Assembly: GCA_937906945.1 (NCBI GenBank)
Contig: CALCUE010000026.1
Span: 124,001-188,000 of the forward strand
Direction of reading: 5' to 3'
DNA: 64,000 nt
Source of the DNA: an uncultured Clostridia bacterium
GTDB taxonomy: Bacteria > Bacillota > Clostridia > Oscillospirales > Ruminococcaceae
The first letter of the stretch is position 1. Every line of letters starts with the position of its first letter. The notes below the pieces were generated by a model. That model did no database searches, was not told the DNA's origin, and was given only the letters and a program-made list of their open reading frames with translations. Of the stretch, positions 44,107-52,860 are shown piece by piece. A program made the translations under genes and the position numbers.

Positions 44107-46260
44107 TCAGAAGAGGCCGATAACTTTGGTCATGTAACCAGCGCCCTCACCAAGGAAGGTATCAAGGTAAGTGGACGGATCGCCGTAGTCAGGACCCCAA
44201 CCAGAACCATAGAACATATCGAAGTTGCCGGCTTCGCCGTTGGAAGCACGGTAACCAGATGCATAATAGTCCTCGGAAGTGGTGGCTTCGATCATGTTGA
44301 TCTGTACGTTCTCAGCACCAAGAACCTCTTCGACGGTTGCTTTGTATGCAGCGGCCTGAGCGGTGTTAAGATCGGAAGCAGAATAGTAAACAACATCGAT
44401 CTGGATAGGATAAGTAATTCCTTTGCCTTCGAGTTCAGCTTTAGCAGCTTCGAGATACTCTTTAGCAGCTTCAGGCTGATACCAGCCGTTGACACCATCG
44501 GATACGTTGATGCCAAGACCGAGCTGATCGCAGTAATATTGTACGATCTCGCCATAGAAGGTACCGGCTTTGAAGGTATGACCGTCAGCGTCGGTGACAT
44601 CTTCAGAGAGGGATACGAACTCAGGGTGAGTGTACATATTTCTGAGGTTGGTGCAAGCAAGTTCAGAGCCACGGGAAACAGCGTTCTGAGTCTCTTTATC
44701 GAAAGCATACTGAAGAGCTTTACGGAAGTTCTTGTTGTTCAGAGCGAGGTCAGTGTCGATCTTCTGATCTTCGGTCTTAGGAGAAGCGCAAGCGCCGCTT
44801 TCAAGAGCGAAGGTACCACGGCAGATGTTCAGACCACCGAAGTAAGAAGTGGAAGTGGTTTCAGAAATGTAAGCATATTTCTGGAAGTTGCCATCGCCGC
44901 CTTTGTCGCTATCGGCAAGAGCACGAACGGTTTCGTTGGAAACGCTGATACCAGCATAAGTGCCGGCGACAGTATCATTGTAAAGAGCGACAAGGTCTTC
45001 GCCGTTATCGTAAACCCATTTGATGGATTTGAGGGTGACCTGATCTTTGTTGTAGTAACTATCGTTAGCAACAATGTAGATCTCGGAGTCTTTGTTCAGT
45101 TTCTGGAGAAGGAACGGTCCGCAGTAAACCTGGGAGGCGACATCTTCAGCTTTACCATAGGTGTAGGTGTTGGTGTCTGCAGAAGCTTCTGCATACTCGG
45201 TCATGCCATAAACACCGCCGTGTGCCTGATACCACTGATCGCAGATCGGGAGGAAGCAGGAGTAGGTGAGCATGGTCATGAAGTAGGAAGTCGGCTGGCA
45301 AAGGGTGACAACAAGGGTTCTGTCGTCAGTAGCTTTATAACCAACTTCATCAAAGGAGCCGCCGCCAAGATACTCGGAAGCACCGGCAACAACGCCTTCA
45401 ACCAGCCATTCAAGACCGGCCTGAGTATCAAGCATGTGCTGGAAACCAGCTACGAAGTCCTGAGCTTTGACTTCGGCATACTGTTTACCTTCAGAAGTGC
45501 ACCAATAAGCGCCCTCACGGATGTGGAAGGTATAGGTAAGGCCGTCATCAGAGATGTCCCAAGATTCAGCAAGAGCCGGCTGCATAACGTTGCAGTTGTC
45601 GTACTCAACAAGGCCATCAACGCAGTTAACGGTGATTTCGGTATCGGACTGGGAAGAAGTGTTCAGCCAGTCGATGGTGACAGGAGCGGTGGAGAAAGTC
45701 AGAGTGTAGGTGTCCTGAAGTTTGTGACCTTTTTCAGTCAGGTAAGCGGCAGGATCATACTCAGCTTCGCCAAGGCAGGCTTTGCTCCAAGTGTCGAGAA
45801 GTTCCGCTCTCTCATCGGGAGTAAGGAACTCATCGGAGATGACAAGGCCTTTAAGACGGTCGTCGTCATTACCCCACTGAACATAAGGAATCGTTCTGGG
45901 GGCGACTCTGGAGATGGTGTAAGCACCATTCTGAGTGGTGGTCGGGATCATGACAGCGGAGTCAAGAAGATAAGCTTCAGCCTGGGCAAAGAGAACGAAT
46001 CTCTCGCTGATGGTCTCAGCTTCTTTAGCAGCGTCGCAGAGAGCGGTAAAGCCGCCAAGGACGTTTTCATAAACTTCTTCTTCGTCTGCACGAACATACT
46101 CGGTCGGACGGACCCATTCTTCTTCGGGTTCATCGACGGGTTCTTCGGGAGTAGTGGGTTCTTCAGGCTGTTCGGGTTCAGTGTTATTGCAAGCTGCAAA
46201 AGAAAGAACCATTACAAGAGCAAGAAGGAGAGCCAGTACTCTGTAAAGAGACTTTTTCAT
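44107..46260 (-). CDS. oppA: Oligopeptide-binding lipoprotein, probably circularly permuted
   Basis: 717 residues. Lipoprotein signal with Cys24 (LSFAAC) and a Pro/Glu linker to about 50. The canonical N-lobe of the SBP_bac_5 family starts only near 182 (DTYTLTFSTAPVTIDWLN...DGLVEYD...PALAESWDISDDGLTYTFHIREG). Residues about 58-145 (SERFVLFAQAEAYLLDSAVMIP...RVAPRTIPYVQWG) look like the segment that normally ends such proteins. The protein instead stops at GWGPDYGDPSTYLDTFLGEG, where ordinary members continue into that segment. Delivers peptides to OppBCDF. Confidence 0.88.
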   Translation of the reverse strand: MKKSLYRVLALLLALVMVLSFAACNNTEPEQPEEPTTPEEPVDEPEEEWVRPTEYVRADEEEVYENVLGGFTALCDAAKEAETISERFVLFAQAEAYLLDSAVMIPTTTQNGAYTISRVAPRTIPYVQWGNDDDRLKGLVISDEFLTPDERAELLDTWSKACLGEAEYDPAAYLTEKGHKLQDTYTLTFSTAPVTIDWLNTSSQSDTEITVNCVDGLVEYDNCNVMQPALAESWDISDDGLTYTFHIREGAYWCTSEGKQYAEVKAQDFVAGFQHMLDTQAGLEWLVEGVVAGASEYLGGGSFDEVGYKATDDRTLVVTLCQPTSYFMTMLTYSCFLPICDQWYQAHGGVYGMTEYAEASADTNTYTYGKAEDVASQVYCGPFLLQKLNKDSEIYIVANDSYYNKDQVTLKSIKWVYDNGEDLVALYNDTVAGTYAGISVSNETVRALADSDKGGDGNFQKYAYISETTSTSYFGGLNICRGTFALESGACASPKTEDQKIDTDLALNNKNFRKALQYAFDKETQNAVSRGSELACTNLRNMYTHPEFVSLSEDVTDADGHTFKAGTFYGEIVQYYCDQLGLGINVSDGVNGWYQPEAAKEYLEAAKAELEGKGITYPIQIDVVYYSASDLNTAQAAAYKATVEEVLGAENVQINMIEATTSEDYYASGYRASNGEAGNFDMFYGSGWGPDYGDPSTYLDTFLGEGAGYMTKVIGLF

Positions 46261-46393
46261 TTTTTTTCCTCCTTAAAAAATAGGATATGTAATAATTCAA
46301 TGTCAACGCTATCCCCTATCTTTTTACGCAATAGAAAGAATCCATTCATAGAAGACAGAGTTATACTATTAACATTGTATTACATACTTTATT

Positions 46394-46422
46394 AGTATAA
46401 TGATTTTCTTTTTATTTGTCAA
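46394..46422 (-). promoter_or_regulatory. Strong sigma-A promoter for the opp operon
   Basis: Minus strand: TTGACA, 17 bases, TATACT. It leaves an oppA leader of about 125 bases before an AAGGAGG site. Confidence 0.85.
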
Positions 46423-46496
46423 CGTTTTACTGTAATAAAATCGTATATTACTGCCGAAAAAGTGTATTATTTTCCTCTTTTCTTTTTAATTAAAAG

Positions 46497-46523
46497 AAAA
46501 CACCGCCTGTTTGGCGGTGTTTT
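46497..46523 (-). terminator. Terminator of the pot operon
   Basis: 11-bp stem AAAACACCGCC / GGCGGTGTTTT with a five-base loop directly after the potD stop codon, followed by CTTTT on the minus strand. Confidence 0.85.
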
Positions 46524-46524
46524 C

Positions 46525-47751
46525 TTAATGTTCCATTTTATATTTTCGATATTTTTTGCGGATCGTATTAAACGCGGCGATCGCGAATACCACGCAAAGA
46601 ATGATCGTCTGAACCATCACTGAGGAAGAATTCGCCATGATGATTGTCCAATAGTTATCGACAACAAGGCTTGTCTCCTCCGGAAGCGTCATAAAAGAAT
46701 CCAATCCCTCCAGGATCTCCACATCCGGATACGCCACTTCGCTCTCTTGAAGATCCTCGTCCAAAAGCTCATAAGCCGCATGGATCGGCGTGGAATAGCC
46801 AACATAATAGCTATTGGCGGCGGCGATGGTCGCTTCACACATATAGTTAATATAAAGCTCCGCCGCCTCTTTGTTTTTGGCCGTGGAAGGAATACACATA
46901 GAGTCAATAAAAAGGCTCGTTTCCTCCGGAAGATAAAAATCCAGATCCTCATTGGTGTCCATCATCAGAACGGCGTCTCCATTGTAATAGGGAGCGATCG
47001 CTGCTTCTCCGCCCTCCATTTTGTCATAAATCTCATCCATGACGTATGCCTGGACCAATGGTTTTTGTTCTTTCAAGCGCTCGGAAGCGGCTTCCAATTC
47101 CGCCTCATTCGTCGTGTTGTAGGAATAACCAAGATCCATCAGCGCAATGGCGAAAGCGTCCCGGGAATTTCCGAACATCAGCATATTGTCCGCATATTTT
47201 TCGTTCCAAAAGATATCCCACTCTTCTTCAAGGTCTTCTTCATCGACCATCGTGGTATTGTAAATGATTCCGACAACGCCCCAGAAAAGCGGAACCGAAT
47301 ATTCATTATCCGGGTCAAAATTCATGTTTTTATAGGTTTCATCCACATTCGCGTAATTCGGGATATTGTCAAAATCAAGCTTCAAGAGCATATCCTCATT
47401 GATCATCCGCCCAATCATATAATCGGACGGTACGATAATATCATAAGAAGTAGCGCCGGCACGAAGTTTGGCATAGAGCTCCTCGTTTGTGGAAAACAGT
47501 GAATAATTGACTTTAATTCCGGTCAGTTCCTCAAAATCCTCGTTGACATCCAGGAAATTAACGGAATCATTGGCCAGGAACTCACCCCAGTTACAAACAT
47601 TGATCTCTATTCCCTGTCCGTAAAATTTTTTGTAATATTCCTCATCCTCGACCTGTGTCGTATAGCCTTCTGCTTCATGATAAGCATAAGCCGGCATTCC
47701 CGTCATCAAAATAAGAAAAATCGCCAGTAAAAGGGAAAGAATTTTTTTCAT
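46525..47751 (-). CDS. potD: Polyamine-binding protein PotD, with C-terminal membrane anchor
   Basis: 408 residues. A signal peptide ending near PAYA without a lipobox cysteine; then the PotD fold (INVCNWGEFLAND, YDIIVPSDYMIGRMI, PLFWGVVGIIYN). Unusually, the C-terminus has a membrane segment (VQTIILCVVFAIAAF) followed by basic residues (RKKYRKYK), so it seems anchored by its tail rather than by lipid. It overlaps potC by four bases. Confidence 0.9.
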   Translation of the reverse strand: MKKILSLLLAIFLILMTGMPAYAYHEAEGYTTQVEDEEYYKKFYGQGIEINVCNWGEFLANDSVNFLDVNEDFEELTGIKVNYSLFSTNEELYAKLRAGATSYDIIVPSDYMIGRMINEDMLLKLDFDNIPNYANVDETYKNMNFDPDNEYSVPLFWGVVGIIYNTTMVDEEDLEEEWDIFWNEKYADNMLMFGNSRDAFAIALMDLGYSYNTTNEAELEAASERLKEQKPLVQAYVMDEIYDKMEGGEAAIAPYYNGDAVLMMDTNEDLDFYLPEETSLFIDSMCIPSTAKNKEAAELYINYMCEATIAAANSYYVGYSTPIHAAYELLDEDLQESEVAYPDVEILEGLDSFMTLPEETSLVVDNYWTIIMANSSSVMVQTIILCVVFAIAAFNTIRKKYRKYKMEH

Positions 47752-48542
47752 ATCGCTTCCCCCTCTTCCGCTTTCTGTTTTTCCTTTTTCGAACTATAGA
47801 TATTTACCAACAAAAGGACCAAAAGAACAAAAGCAAACATAATGGTCGAAAGAGCGTTGATCTCCGGGCTTACTTTCATCCGCACCATCGAATAAATAAC
47901 GACGGAGAGTGTTTGAGCACTGGAGCCACTGGTAAAATAGCTGACCACGAAATCATCAAACGAATACGTGATGGAAAGGAAAAAACCTGCCGTAATACCG
48001 GGCATGATTTCCGGAAGGACAACTTTCTGGAAAGCCCGGATCGGGTTGCATCCAAGGTCAAGCGCTGCGTGATAGACGTTTTTATCCATCTGCTGCAGCT
48101 TCGGGAGCACGTTAAAAATAACGATCGGCACGTTAAACGTGATATGAGCAAGAATCAGCGTACTGTAACCACACTCCATCTTGAGAAAAATGAAGAGGAG
48201 CATCAGCGAAACACCAGTGATGATATCCGGGTTGATGATTGGAAGATAGGAAACGTTCAGAAGCAACGTTTTCAGCCGATTATTCATCGCGTTGATGCCG
48301 ATGGCCGCTAACGTACCAAGAACAACGGCACAAATGCCGGCAACCAAAGCGACAAAAAGCGTATTAAAAAGCGCTCCCATAATGATATCGTTGGTGAAAA
48401 GTTTTTCGTACCATTTTGTGGTAAATCCTGTGAAAACGGTACGGCTTTTGGAATCATTGAACGAGAAGAAAATGAGCACGGCAATAGGCGCATAGAGGAA
48501 AAGGTAAATAATTGCCGTATAGAAGCGGGAAAGATGTTTCAT
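47748..48542 (-). CDS. potC: Polyamine ABC transporter permease PotC
   Basis: 264 residues with six membrane helices and the EAA loop (YHAALDLGCNPIRAFQKVVLPEIMPGI). Partner of PotB. Four-base overlaps on both sides. Confidence 0.93.
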   Translation of the reverse strand: MKHLSRFYTAIIYLFLYAPIAVLIFFSFNDSKSRTVFTGFTTKWYEKLFTNDIIMGALFNTLFVALVAGICAVVLGTLAAIGINAMNNRLKTLLLNVSYLPIINPDIITGVSLMLLFIFLKMECGYSTLILAHITFNVPIVIFNVLPKLQQMDKNVYHAALDLGCNPIRAFQKVVLPEIMPGITAGFFLSITYSFDDFVVSYFTSGSSAQTLSVVIYSMVRMKVSPEINALSTIMFAFVLLVLLLVNIYSSKKEKQKAEEGEAI

Positions 48543-49360
48543 ATCACCACTCTCCCCTCTTTTTCACTTTCGTCCGAATCGAACTGATTCATGACACCCA
48601 TACAAGCCAAAATGATGATCATGAGCACGAAGGAAATGGCCGCACCGAGATTGAGGTTATAGGTATTGCCCGTAAACTGCATCTCGATCAAATCGCCGAT
48701 CATCAGCTCCGAACCGCCGCCCAACATACGGGAAATGATAAAGGTACTGACAGAAGGAATAAAGACCATCGTAATTCCCGTCGAAATGCCCGGTGCGCTG
48801 AGCGGAAGAATCACTTTCATGAAAACCTGAAACGGATTGCCGCCCAGGTCCTGTGCCGCCTGAATTAAAGAGTTATCCATTTTCATGAGCACCGTATAAA
48901 GCGGAACGATCATAAAAGGCAGATAGTCATAGACCATACCGAGCACGACCGCGCCCTGCGTATTGATCAGTTCCAACGGTTCCAAACCCAGATGAATCAG
49001 AAAGCGGTTGATCAAACCATTATTCTCCAGAATGGTCATCCACGCGTAGGTGCGAAGCAGAAAGTTCATCCACATCGGAAGCATAATGAGCATAAACATG
49101 GTCCGACGGATATTGCTGGTCTTCCGCGCCATGATATAGGCAAAAGGATAGCCGAGAACCAGGCAGATGACGGTCGCTATCAGCGCCAGAAACAGGCTTT
49201 TGATGATGACCGGAAAATAGACCCCGACGCGGGAAATATTATCCAATGTAAATTCGCCCGAGGCTGTGGTAAAAGCAAAATAAGCCACCATCAGAAGCGG
49301 CACGACGATAAAAATCGCCATGAAAAACAGATACGGAAAAGCCGGATATTTGGATTTCAT
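48539..49360 (-). CDS. potB: Polyamine ABC transporter permease PotB
   Basis: 273 residues with six membrane helices and the EAA loop (IQAAQDLGGNPFQVFMKVILPLSAPGI). Partner of PotC in spermidine/putrescine import. Confidence 0.93.
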   Translation of the reverse strand: MKSKYPAFPYLFFMAIFIVVPLLMVAYFAFTTASGEFTLDNISRVGVYFPVIIKSLFLALIATVICLVLGYPFAYIMARKTSNIRRTMFMLIMLPMWMNFLLRTYAWMTILENNGLINRFLIHLGLEPLELINTQGAVVLGMVYDYLPFMIVPLYTVLMKMDNSLIQAAQDLGGNPFQVFMKVILPLSAPGISTGITMVFIPSVSTFIISRMLGGGSELMIGDLIEMQFTGNTYNLNLGAAISFVLMIIILACMGVMNQFDSDESEKEGRVVI

Positions 49361-50415
49361 TCTTCCGCCTCCGTTGTTTTATGCATGATATGAATATCAT
49401 CCGGAATGACCGAAAGACCGACTTTGCGGCCCGGTTCCTCATAAAGTGTCGAACGGATCTTCCAATGATAACCGTTGCCGTCCACAACAACGATCTCATA
49501 ATGGACTCCTTTGAAAATAATGCTTTCGACAATACCGGTGACTTGTCCTTTTTCCGGCTCCGAAATTTTGATATCCTCCGGACGAAGAACCACGTCAACT
49601 GCCTCATTTTCGGCGAAACCGAAATCGACACATTCAAAATCACGACCGGCAAATTCCGCCAGATAATCTTTTTTCATCACGCCGTCAATGATATTGGATT
49701 CGCCGATAAAATCCGCCACAAAGGCGTTTTTCGGCTCATTATAAATATCAATCGGAGTTCCGATCTGCTGAATTTTTCCGGCCCGCATAACAACAACGGT
49801 ATCGCTCATGGTCAGAGCTTCTTCCTGATCATGGGTAACGTAAATAAACGTAATTTTTGTTTCCTGCTGGATCTTTTTCAGTTCGATCTGCATCTCTTTC
49901 CGGAGCTTGAGATCCAAAGCACCCAAAGGCTCGTCCAGAAGAAGGACCTTCGGTTTATTGATCAGCGCTCTGGCGATGGCGACACGCTGTTGCTGACCAC
50001 CGGACAGCGAGTTGACATCCCGGTGCTCATAGCCTCTCATGCTCACCAGATCGAGCATCTCAAAAACACGTTCCTCAATTTCTTTTTCCGGGATCTTCTT
50101 AATCCGAAGACCAAACGCGATGTTTTCAAAAACATCCAGATTCGGGAAAAGAGCGTACTTTTGAAAAACGGTGTTGACTTCCCGTTTATAGGCGGGAACG
50201 TCGTTGATCCTTTTTCCATCAAAAAAAACGTCCCCGCTTTTAGGTACCAAAAAACCGCCGATGATACGGAGAGTGGTCGTCTTTCCGCATCCGGAGGGTC
50301 CTAAAAGTGTGACGAATTCATGATTGTGGATATCCAGATCAATATGACGAAGCACTTCTTCCCCGCCATAGCTGACCGCGATATCTTTAAGGCTGATAAT
50401 CGTATTGTTTTCCAT
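49357..50415 (-). CDS. potA: Polyamine ABC transporter ATPase PotA
   Basis: 352 residues. Walker A GPSGCGKTTTLR, signature LSGGQQQRVAIARAL, Walker B VLLLDEPLGALD, and a C-terminal TOBE domain (VVLRPEDIKISEPEKGQVTGIVESIIFKG). First gene of potABCD. Start has AAAGGGGGA. A leader of about 380 bases precedes it. Confidence 0.94.
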   Translation of the reverse strand: MENNTIISLKDIAVSYGGEEVLRHIDLDIHNHEFVTLLGPSGCGKTTTLRIIGGFLVPKSGDVFFDGKRINDVPAYKREVNTVFQKYALFPNLDVFENIAFGLRIKKIPEKEIEERVFEMLDLVSMRGYEHRDVNSLSGGQQQRVAIARALINKPKVLLLDEPLGALDLKLRKEMQIELKKIQQETKITFIYVTHDQEEALTMSDTVVVMRAGKIQQIGTPIDIYNEPKNAFVADFIGESNIIDGVMKKDYLAEFAGRDFECVDFGFAENEAVDVVLRPEDIKISEPEKGQVTGIVESIIFKGVHYEIVVVDGNGYHWKIRSTLYEEPGRKVGLSVIPDDIHIMHKTTEAEE

Positions 50416-50800
50416 TCTGCATCCCCCTTTTGCGGATTCCAGTCACGCAAGGTAAAAACAGGATCCGGCTTTTGCCTCACCCATTTTTATACCGTTTGAA
50501 ACGGTAGTACACATACCAATGAAAGATTTTGATAGGTGTTGTTAAAAACCTGTCGACCCACCGCACCTGTTGGAACCAACCCCGCAAAAGGATATATTTC
50601 TAATCGTTGCCGCGCATATTCTCATACCGCAGTGCCCGGTTTTAGAAGGTTCCGTTCGTGCCGTGTTTCATATGACAAAAGAAGAAGGTCGCTTTTCGTT
50701 TTTTCTATCGCTTTCCTGCCGAACATGGGCCGTTTGCGACAGTTTCACCTCCCTTGGACCTTTTTTCTTTGTCAAAAACAGATGCAAAAATAACAGTATA
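50416..50800 (-). other. Long potA leader region, no recognised gene
   Basis: Between the candidate promoter at 50802-50829 and potA lie about 380 bases. They hold a very good Shine-Dalgarno site (AAGGGAGGTGA near 50750) with small reading frames behind it, including two that overlap as ATGA near 50620 (34 and 27 codons; the second ends CGVGSNRCGGSTGF), and the palindrome at 50490-50506. No known riboswitch pattern was recognised. Confidence 0.4.
50490..50506. promoter_or_regulatory. Perfect 17-base palindrome upstream of potA
   Basis: TACCGTTT-G-AAACGGTA, exactly symmetrical, 75 bases before the potA start and next to a TATAAA sequence on the minus strand. Looks like a repressor operator; the regulator is unknown. 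Confidence 0.5.
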
Positions 50801-50801
50801 T

Positions 50802-50829
50802 AATATACCATAAACTATAAAAAAGTCAA
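50802..50829 (-). promoter_or_regulatory. Candidate sigma-A promoter for the pot operon
   Basis: Minus strand: TTGACT, 16 bases, TATATT. Confidence 0.45.
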
Positions 50830-50940
50830 TAATATTCCCGCTTTTTCCTGCTTTTTTGTCGAATTATTTTTATATTTTTGCAAATATGTGTATTCTTTTT
50901 CTTTTTGTCCATACTACGAACTGAAAGGAGCTGTGAAAAA

Positions 50941-51468
50941 GTGGAACTCAAAGAATCTTTAACCGGTCAAAATCTGATGACAGCCTTTTCTGCCGAGTCA
51001 CAGGCACGAAACAAGTATGCTCTATTTGCCGAAAAAGCCGAGCAAGAAGGCTATCACCCCATCGCCTGTATTTTTAACGAGATCGCGCAAAATGAAAAGA
51101 TCCATTCGGAAATCTGGCTTTCCTATCTTGGGACGATAGGAACCACTCAACAGAATCTGGCCTCAGCAAAAGCCGGTGAGCATTATGAATGGTCCGAAAT
51201 GTACCATGCCTTTGCCGAAACCGCCCGAAGCGAAGGGTTCGATGACATCGCCGTCAAAATGGAAGCCATCGGTCAGATCGAGGCAGAACATGAAAAATGC
51301 TATTCCAACCTGTTAGAAAAAATGGAGGATGACTGCCTTTTTTCTTCCTCTCCAAGCACCGTTTGGCGCTGTTCCCACTGCGGACACGTTCACATTGGCT
51401 CCAACGCTCCCAATACCTGTCCCGTTTGCGGACACAATAGAACCTGGTTTGAAGCAAAAAAGCCATAA
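50941..51468 (+). CDS. Rubrerythrin
   Basis: About 175 residues. A ferritin-like di-iron domain (FSAESQARNKYALFAEKAEQEGY, NEIAQNEKIHSEIW, IGQIEAEHEKCY) and a C-terminal rubredoxin-type iron site with two CxxC pairs (WRCSHCGHVH and NTCPVCGH). Reduces hydrogen peroxide in anaerobes. Start is GTG at 50941 with AAAGGAG ten bases ahead, giving the family N-terminus (ELKESLTGQNLM). Confidence 0.92.
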   Translation: MELKESLTGQNLMTAFSAESQARNKYALFAEKAEQEGYHPIACIFNEIAQNEKIHSEIWLSYLGTIGTTQQNLASAKAGEHYEWSEMYHAFAETARSEGFDDIAVKMEAIGQIEAEHEKCYSNLLEKMEDDCLFSSSPSTVWRCSHCGHVHIGSNAPNTCPVCGHNRTWFEAKKP

Positions 51469-51503
51469 AAAAGAGCCTTCCAAAATACGGAAGGCTCTTT
51501 TTT
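51467..51503. terminator. Bidirectional terminator
   Basis: 15-bp stem AAAAAAGAGCCTTCC and its complement with a seven-base loop, between convergent rubrerythrin and the YgjP-type gene. Confidence 0.85.
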
Positions 51504-52011
51504 ATCTTTTTAGAAGTTTTTCTCTTTCTTTGTAATCCGGAAGATACCTGGCAATCAACCCATAAAACTCCCGTCCGTGATTTTTATGCACAATATGGGA
51601 AAGCTCGTGAACAATAACATAATCAATGGCCTCAGACGGATATTGCATGAGACGCCAGGAATAGCAAATGGAATTTTTGGAATTACAACTTCCGAAACGT
51701 TTTTTCGCTGAGGTGATCTTCACACCCGTTGGCTTCAGTCCCATCAATCCGGCGTAATAAGCGGTTCGAAGCGGCAGATATTCCCGGGCCTCTTTTCGCC
51801 ATTGTTCTTCTTTTTCCGGCGTCACTTTATGCGCTTTCAACCATTCTTCTTTTTGTTTTTGGTGCTTTTCGATCCACGCTCTATGGTCTTCGACGAATTG
51901 ATCTATTTTCTTTTGTGAAAGCCGTTCCGGTGCCCGAACGATCACTTTCAAATCTTCGTCGATGGAAAGTTCCATGGTTTTTCTTTTGCTTCGTATCAGT
52001 TCATAGTCCAT
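51502..52011 (-). CDS. YgjP-type zinc metallohydrolase (DUF45, M48-like)
   Basis: About 169 residues. The zinc motif HELSH with a downstream His and Glu reads IVHELSHIVHKNHGREF; the family stretch KKRFGSCNSKNSICYSWRLMQYP precedes it. Function of the family is not settled. The frame opens at 52113, but that region contains the promoter of ylmH and the ATG at 52011 has GGAGA upstream. Confidence 0.88.
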   Translation of the reverse strand: MDYELIRSKRKTMELSIDEDLKVIVRAPERLSQKKIDQFVEDHRAWIEKHQKQKEEWLKAHKVTPEKEEQWRKEAREYLPLRTAYYAGLMGLKPTGVKITSAKKRFGSCNSKNSICYSWRLMQYPSEAIDYVIVHELSHIVHKNHGREFYGLIARYLPDYKEREKLLKR

Positions 52012-52024
52012 AAATTTCTCCCAA

Positions 52025-52053
52025 TTGACGATATAACATAAATATGATACAAT
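52025..52053 (+). promoter_or_regulatory. Sigma-A promoter for ylmH
   Basis: TTGACG, 17 bases, TACAAT, about 30 bases before the start. Confidence 0.7.
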
Positions 52054-52083
52054 ATTTTCAACATTTTTCAGGTGGTGAAGGCG

Positions 52084-52833
52084 ATGAATGAGGAAGAAAA
52101 AGCGATGATCCATCGTTTTTCCGAATTGGCGGAACGGTCCTTTCGCAACGGAATCTATACCTCCACGGAATTTCTCACCATCGCTGAACAGAATCTTATT
52201 CGCTCCTCCCTTCGGCAGACACCTTACCGTTTTATTGGCGGCTACCCGGAAGCGGAAAAGGCCCTCGCTTTGTTCGGTTCTGAGGAAATCTGCGGCTACG
52301 AAGCGGAACCACCAATCGCCTACCTCAAAATTGCCCCTGTCAATCCCAAGTTTTCCGATCCCCTATCTCACCGGGATTTTTTAGGCGCGCTCATGTCTTT
52401 AGGTATTCGCCGCAGCGTACTGGGCGATATTCTTGTGAAGGACAGCGTAGCCTATACTGTCTGCCTGGAAAATATGGCCGGCTATTTTTGCGAAAACATC
52501 GTTTCCGTCCGCCACACCACCGTTTTTTGTGAACGCATAGACGGTTTCCCCCTCGATATTATCCCCGAACCGGTCGAAAGTTCGTTCGTTGTGGCTTCCG
52601 AGCGGTTGGATTCCGTAATTTCCGCTCTTTATAAACTTTCCCGCAGCGAAAGTAAAAATCTGATCGACCACGAAAAAGTTCTGGTCAACGGAACCGTCAA
52701 TCTGCGTTCCGATTATCGGCCTAACACCGATGATATCATTACCGTTCGCAGTAAAGGCAAATTCCTTTACATCGGAATGGAACAGGAAACTAAAAAAGGC
52801 CGACTTCGTTGCAAAGCCAAAATTTATAAATAA
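52084..52833 (+). CDS. ylmH: YlmH-type S4-domain RNA-binding protein
   Basis: About 249 residues. N-terminal YlmH domain (YPEAEKALALFG, HRDFLGALMSLGIRRSVLGDILV) and a C-terminal S4 domain (ASERLDSVISALYKLSRSESKNLIDHEKVLVNG). In Bacillus, YlmH is implicated in rescue of stalled ribosomes. Often between sepF and divIVA; here it stands alone. The ATG at 52084 is used; GTG codons upstream open the frame earlier. Confidence 0.92.
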   Translation: MNEEEKAMIHRFSELAERSFRNGIYTSTEFLTIAEQNLIRSSLRQTPYRFIGGYPEAEKALALFGSEEICGYEAEPPIAYLKIAPVNPKFSDPLSHRDFLGALMSLGIRRSVLGDILVKDSVAYTVCLENMAGYFCENIVSVRHTTVFCERIDGFPLDIIPEPVESSFVVASERLDSVISALYKLSRSESKNLIDHEKVLVNGTVNLRSDYRPNTDDIITVRSKGKFLYIGMEQETKKGRLRCKAKIYK

Positions 52834-52860
52834 AAGGCGAATAGAACGCTATCCGCCTTT
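52833..52860. terminator. Bidirectional terminator
   Basis: Stem AAAGGCG.ATAG / CTAT.CGCCTTT with loop AACG, between convergent ylmH and plsY, followed by TATTTTTT. Confidence 0.75.

Noticed and set aside
44092..46395. A 767-codon open frame on the plus strand, antisense to oppA
   Set aside because: Composition is typical of an antisense shadow; it runs through the oppA promoter region, has no ribosome site and matches no family pattern. oppA on the other strand has a signal peptide, promoter and family motifs.
50490..50506. The potA palindrome as part of a simple -35/-10 promoter
   Set aside because: TATAAA next to it has no acceptable -35 at 16-18 bases, so only an operator-like site is claimed.
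50536..50803. Two overlapping plus-strand frames of 85 and 77 codons before the rubrerythrin gene
   Set aside because: No ribosome site, no family resemblance, and they run opposite the potA leader.
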